From JASGDC01 sp047608145 (GTDB lineage: Bacteria; Actinomycetota; Actinomycetes; Actinomycetales; Micrococcaceae): 64,000 nt of DNA. The stretch spans positions 1-64,000 of the forward strand of contig JASGDC010000034.1 in assembly GCA_047608145.1 (NCBI GenBank), given 5' to 3'. A program made the translations under genes and the position numbers. The notes under the pieces are model-generated. The model searched no databases and was not told the DNA's origin. It saw only the letters and a list, made by a program, of their open reading frames with translations. Shown piece by piece: positions 61,323 through 64,000 of the stretch. Each line of letters begins with the position of its first letter. The stretch's first letter is position 1.

Positions 61323-62231
61323 TTAAACTCTAACCATTTTTCTAATGTTTAGATACCCCACAGTTACACTAATTATAGCACCTAGGATAATCAACGGGAA
61401 TACTACTTGTAGAAGTTGTGGTGTACCAATATACGGAGTATTTGGATTATCAACAGATAATATTCCTTGGACGAACACAATTACCACTACCGTCAAAGCG
61501 GCAACTGCTAAAATTGCCCCTATCAATGTCGATAAGAAAATCTCACCTAATAATGGCAAATTAATCTGCCAAGACTTTGCCCCAATCATTCGCATAATAA
61601 AGGTCTCTTTAGTCCTATTTACAGCAGAAAGTCTGATAGTAGTAGACATTAATAAAATCCCTGCCACTAATGTCAAGGCACCAATTATAAACGAAATTAT
61701 TATCATGACGTTTAAACTACTTACCATCCGGTCGTAGGTTTTGTGTTGATCCACCACTCTATCAACACCAGGTAATGGCTTCACTAATTGAGTAACTTGG
61801 TCATATTGGTTAGGGTTATAAAGATTAAGTCGGAAAGATTCTGGCATCGCATCTGAGGTTACCGAATCCCCAAGTGAGCTATTACTAAATTGTTCTTTAA
61901 AGTGTTTGTATGCTTCATCTTTTGACTCAAAGTAATAGTTTTTAATAAATTGCTTACCTTGAGTTGATTTCAAAACATTTTCAATATTATCTTTTTGAGC
62001 TTGGCTAATAGCACCGTTAGGACAGTTAACTGATTGGCTCTGATCATCACATAGATAAACTGCTACTTGAACTTTGTCATACCAGTAACCTTTTAACTGC
62101 TCCACTTGCTTATGAAATAAGAACGAAGAACCCACAAAAAGTAGTGAGATAAAAGAAACTATAACTACAGAAATCACTAACGATAGATTCCTGCGCATAG
62201 TGCGCAAAGTTTCTTTAAAGAAAAAATTCAT
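61323..62231 (-). CDS. ftsX: Cell division protein FtsX
   Basis: 302 residues with four membrane helices: one near residue 20 (LVISVVIVSFISLLFVGSSF) and three after residue 170. Between them is an extracytoplasmic domain with two Cys (VYLCDDQSQSVNCPNGA) that may form a disulfide. The conserved IIGALTLVAGILLMSTTIRL and GAKSWQINLPLLGE blocks match FtsX. It works with FtsE in regulating wall hydrolases during division. It lies 18 bp after ftsE and 15 bp before the LytM gene. Confidence 0.95.
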   Translation of the reverse strand: MNFFFKETLRTMRRNLSLVISVVIVSFISLLFVGSSFLFHKQVEQLKGYWYDKVQVAVYLCDDQSQSVNCPNGAISQAQKDNIENVLKSTQGKQFIKNYYFESKDEAYKHFKEQFSNSSLGDSVTSDAMPESFRLNLYNPNQYDQVTQLVKPLPGVDRVVDQHKTYDRMVSSLNVMIIISFIIGALTLVAGILLMSTTIRLSAVNRTKETFIMRMIGAKSWQINLPLLGEIFLSTLIGAILAVAALTVVVIVFVQGILSVDNPNTPYIGTPQLLQVVFPLIILGAIISVTVGYLNIRKMVRV

Positions 62232-62249
62232 ACTTTTTGGTTATTCCTC

Positions 62250-64000
62250 TTATTGTTTCTTTCTATTCTTATTCTTTCGTATTCTTAACCGATTACGAAT
62301 CGTGCGTGAATACTTCGACTTAATATTATTCTCTGTTTTAGTTGAATCTTCAACTATTTTCTCATCGTTTACTATAGGCAAAACTTCAGTCTTAACTTCA
62401 GAATATGGTTCTGTTTCTTTAACTTCCGGTAAAACCTGAGTCTTAATATCATCATTAGTTACTTGCTCAAGAACTTTTGTCTTATAATCAGACTTTTCAG
62501 TAGTTTCAACTGTATCCATAATCTTAGTTTCTACGCTTAACTCAGTTTTTTCTTCTTTACTAGCTGAATCTTCATTCTTAAGTAAATGTGCGTATTTTTC
62601 AGTTAAACCTTCTGGCTTTCCAATGATTTCTTTTTTCTTACCTTTATTTATACTAAAGGTATTTTCTGGGAACTCTTGATGAAACTTAGCTTTCTGCTCT
62701 GGTTTTTTCTTATAACTCTCCGGCAAAGTAAACCTCTTCTCAGCTGCTTCTTTTTCTATGGCTTCAGGTTTATTATCTTCTCCAATAGTAAAACGCTTCT
62801 CATCTGGATTATCTTGAGCAGCTAACTTACGTTCTTTAGCTTCACCAAGAGTGAAACTACGATCCTTAGCATCTTTTGCTTCTGTTTTTTTACCTTTTAA
62901 TTCTTCTGGCAGCTTGAAACTCTTACTACCATCGTCCTTACCTTCTGCATTTTTATCATCTTTGTACTTATCTGGTAACTCGAATTTCTTACCGGAAGTA
63001 GCATTAGCCTCTAAATCCTTAGTCTTTTGCTTATATTTCTCTGGTAATTCAAACTTCTTAGCTTCTTTGTCTTTCTTATCTTCAGACTTTGGTGCAGCCT
63101 TAGCTTTAGAATCGGCCTTAGTATTATCTTTGACTTCAGTTTTATCGGCTTTAACTTCAGGTAATGTTACAGTAGCTGCGGTATCGACTTGTTTATTTGT
63201 AGCAGTATTAGACTTTGCAGGAGTCTCAGCTTTATTTTCTTTAGCTTTATCATCCGTAACCTTTGAAGTAGTATTATTCGGTTCTTTCGACTTATCTAAA
63301 GCTTTAGTGTCTTGTTTAGCACTAGAATCCTTGTTAATACCTTTGACATTAGGCATAGCTTGAGTTGCTTCACTGACAGTCTCTTTTTCAGATTTCTTGA
63401 TATCAAGTGTCTTAGTAGCCAAATCTTTATCTTTAGCTGTTATTTTTTGCTTAGTAGTATCAGTGGTTTGTTGCTGCTTATTTTTCTTATCTTTATTCTT
63501 CTTAGCAGCAGACTCATCTTTGACTTTATGACGCTTACCTGCCGGTTTTGGCAACAAATTACGACCAAAAGGCCTCTTCTTTGTAGCTTCCTGTTCAAGA
63601 GCAACTTGTTTCTTAGCTTCAGCTTCAATTTCCGCAAGTTCTTGTTTAGTAGGTTCACGTTGTGCATCTTTAATAGATACAACTCGATGTTGCCACTCAT
63701 TCACAATATACTCAGCGTGTGTAGCAAAGATAATACTTACGCCACTGGCACTAATATCCTCAAATAAATCCATTACTCGGATGGAATTTTCAAGGTCCAA
63801 GTTCCCAGTAGGCTCATCTGCAACAATGACTTTAGGGCTCAGTATCATTGCTCTTGCAATCGCCAAACGTTGCTTTTCACCACCAGAAAGTTTCGCTACG
63901 ATTGTTTTTTCGTAACGCTCCATATCTAAGCTTTTTAAAATTTTCTTAATTTTTGGTTTAACAGTTTTTGCCTCTTCACCATGAGCTCGCATCACAAATT
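62250..64000 (-). CDS. ftsE: Cell division ATP-binding protein FtsE with long repeat-rich C-terminal tail (N-terminus outside window)
   Basis: The frame is open to the window edge; Walker A lies outside. Present are signature KLSGGEKQRLAIARAM, Walker B VIVADEPTGNLD and switch FATHAEY. FtsE normally ends near residue 230, but here about 460 more residues follow. They are Lys/Glu/Thr-rich and disordered, with seven spaced motifs of the type KKFELPEKYK, KKFELPDKYK, KSFKLPEELK, RSFTLGEAKE, KRFTIGEDNK, KRFTLPESYK and NTFSINKGKK (62645-63059), and a later set of T-x-V-L units (62360-62540). The end is very basic (RTIRNRLRIRKNKNRKKQ). Confidence 0.92.
   Translation of the reverse strand, partial: FVMRAHGEEAKTVKPKIKKILKSLDMERYEKTIVAKLSGGEKQRLAIARAMILSPKVIVADEPTGNLDLENSIRVMDLFEDISASGVSIIFATHAEYIVNEWQHRVVSIKDAQREPTKQELAEIEAEAKKQVALEQEATKKRPFGRNLLPKPAGKRHKVKDESAAKKNKDKKNKQQQTTDTTKQKITAKDKDLATKTLDIKKSEKETVSEATQAMPNVKGINKDSSAKQDTKALDKSKEPNNTTSKVTDDKAKENKAETPAKSNTATNKQVDTAATVTLPEVKADKTEVKDNTKADSKAKAAPKSEDKKDKEAKKFELPEKYKQKTKDLEANATSGKKFELPDKYKDDKNAEGKDDGSKSFKLPEELKGKKTEAKDAKDRSFTLGEAKERKLAAQDNPDEKRFTIGEDNKPEAIEKEAAEKRFTLPESYKKKPEQKAKFHQEFPENTFSINKGKKKEIIGKPEGLTEKYAHLLKNEDSASKEEKTELSVETKIMDTVETTEKSDYKTKVLEQVTNDDIKTQVLPEVKETEPYSEVKTEVLPIVNDEKIVEDSTKTENNIKSKYSRTIRNRLRIRKNKNRKKQ
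62645..63059 (-). repeat. Seven-fold degenerate motif array in the FtsE tail
   Basis: The pattern (K/R)-(K/R/S)-F-x-L/I-P/G-E-x-Y-K occurs about seven times over 138 residues, separated by charged linkers of 10-25 residues. Copies have diverged in DNA sequence, so they are kept for protein reasons and not recent duplication. Confidence 0.75.

Overview
The window is AT-rich bacterial chromosome, almost all single-copy coding genes with short intergenic gaps. Several neighbourhoods point to the Actinomycetota: eno–divIC/ftsB-like–DUF501–ppx, ftsE–ftsX–LytM protein–smpB–ssrA, a TPM-domain gene next to pspA, xseA–xseB and ispH. The AT-richness is unusual for that phylum and fits a host-associated lineage of the Actinomyces/Bifidobacterium type. 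The family cannot be settled from sequence alone. No rRNA, insertion sequence, prophage or CRISPR array was seen.

Layout. 1–5.5 kb: the 3' end of an unknown gene, a tRNA with a UAA anticodon, NDH-2, and the ppx/DUF501/divIC/eno group. 5.6–6.5 kb: a decayed DUF559/AbiEi-like gene. 6.7–15.4 kb: mazG, then a nucleoside salvage unit (BMP lipoprotein, ATPase, two permeases, cytidine deaminase, thymidine phosphorylase, adenosine deaminase) that imports nucleosides and strips them to bases and sugar phosphates. 15.5–21.8 kb: cell-envelope glycosylation genes (a large membrane protein, a GtrB-like transferase, GtrA and a GT2) ending in a cysteine desulfurase. 22–28.7 kb: trmL, etfA/etfB coupled to an HtrA-type protease, then TPM and PspA envelope-stress genes.

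28.7–43 kb is the accessory part. It holds a methyltransferase interrupted by TGA, a PDDEXK protein with an unassigned helical N-terminus, a broken toxin-antitoxin-like pair, and two tandem PLD–helicase–DUF3427 paralogues around a Nudix gene. It ends with a tight five-gene operon of a Thg1-like 3'-5' polymerase, a 72-residue protein, a zeta-type P-loop kinase, a 59-residue membrane protein and a 32-residue peptide. That operon is the best candidate for an undescribed system.

43–57.8 kb: a ribose uptake/kinase operon, ispH, an AAA-family DUF4143 ATPase, an ABC exporter whose ATPase is frameshifted at Walker B, a GbsR/MarR regulator, exonuclease VII, a GH76 mannanase, small enzymes, a ruined flavoprotein oxidoreductase, and divergent Nudix/DeoR genes. 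57.8–64 kb: tmRNA and SmpB (trans-translation) next to a degenerate LytM protein, FtsX and FtsE. The FtsE runs off the window edge and carries an unusually long, repeat-rich C-terminal tail.
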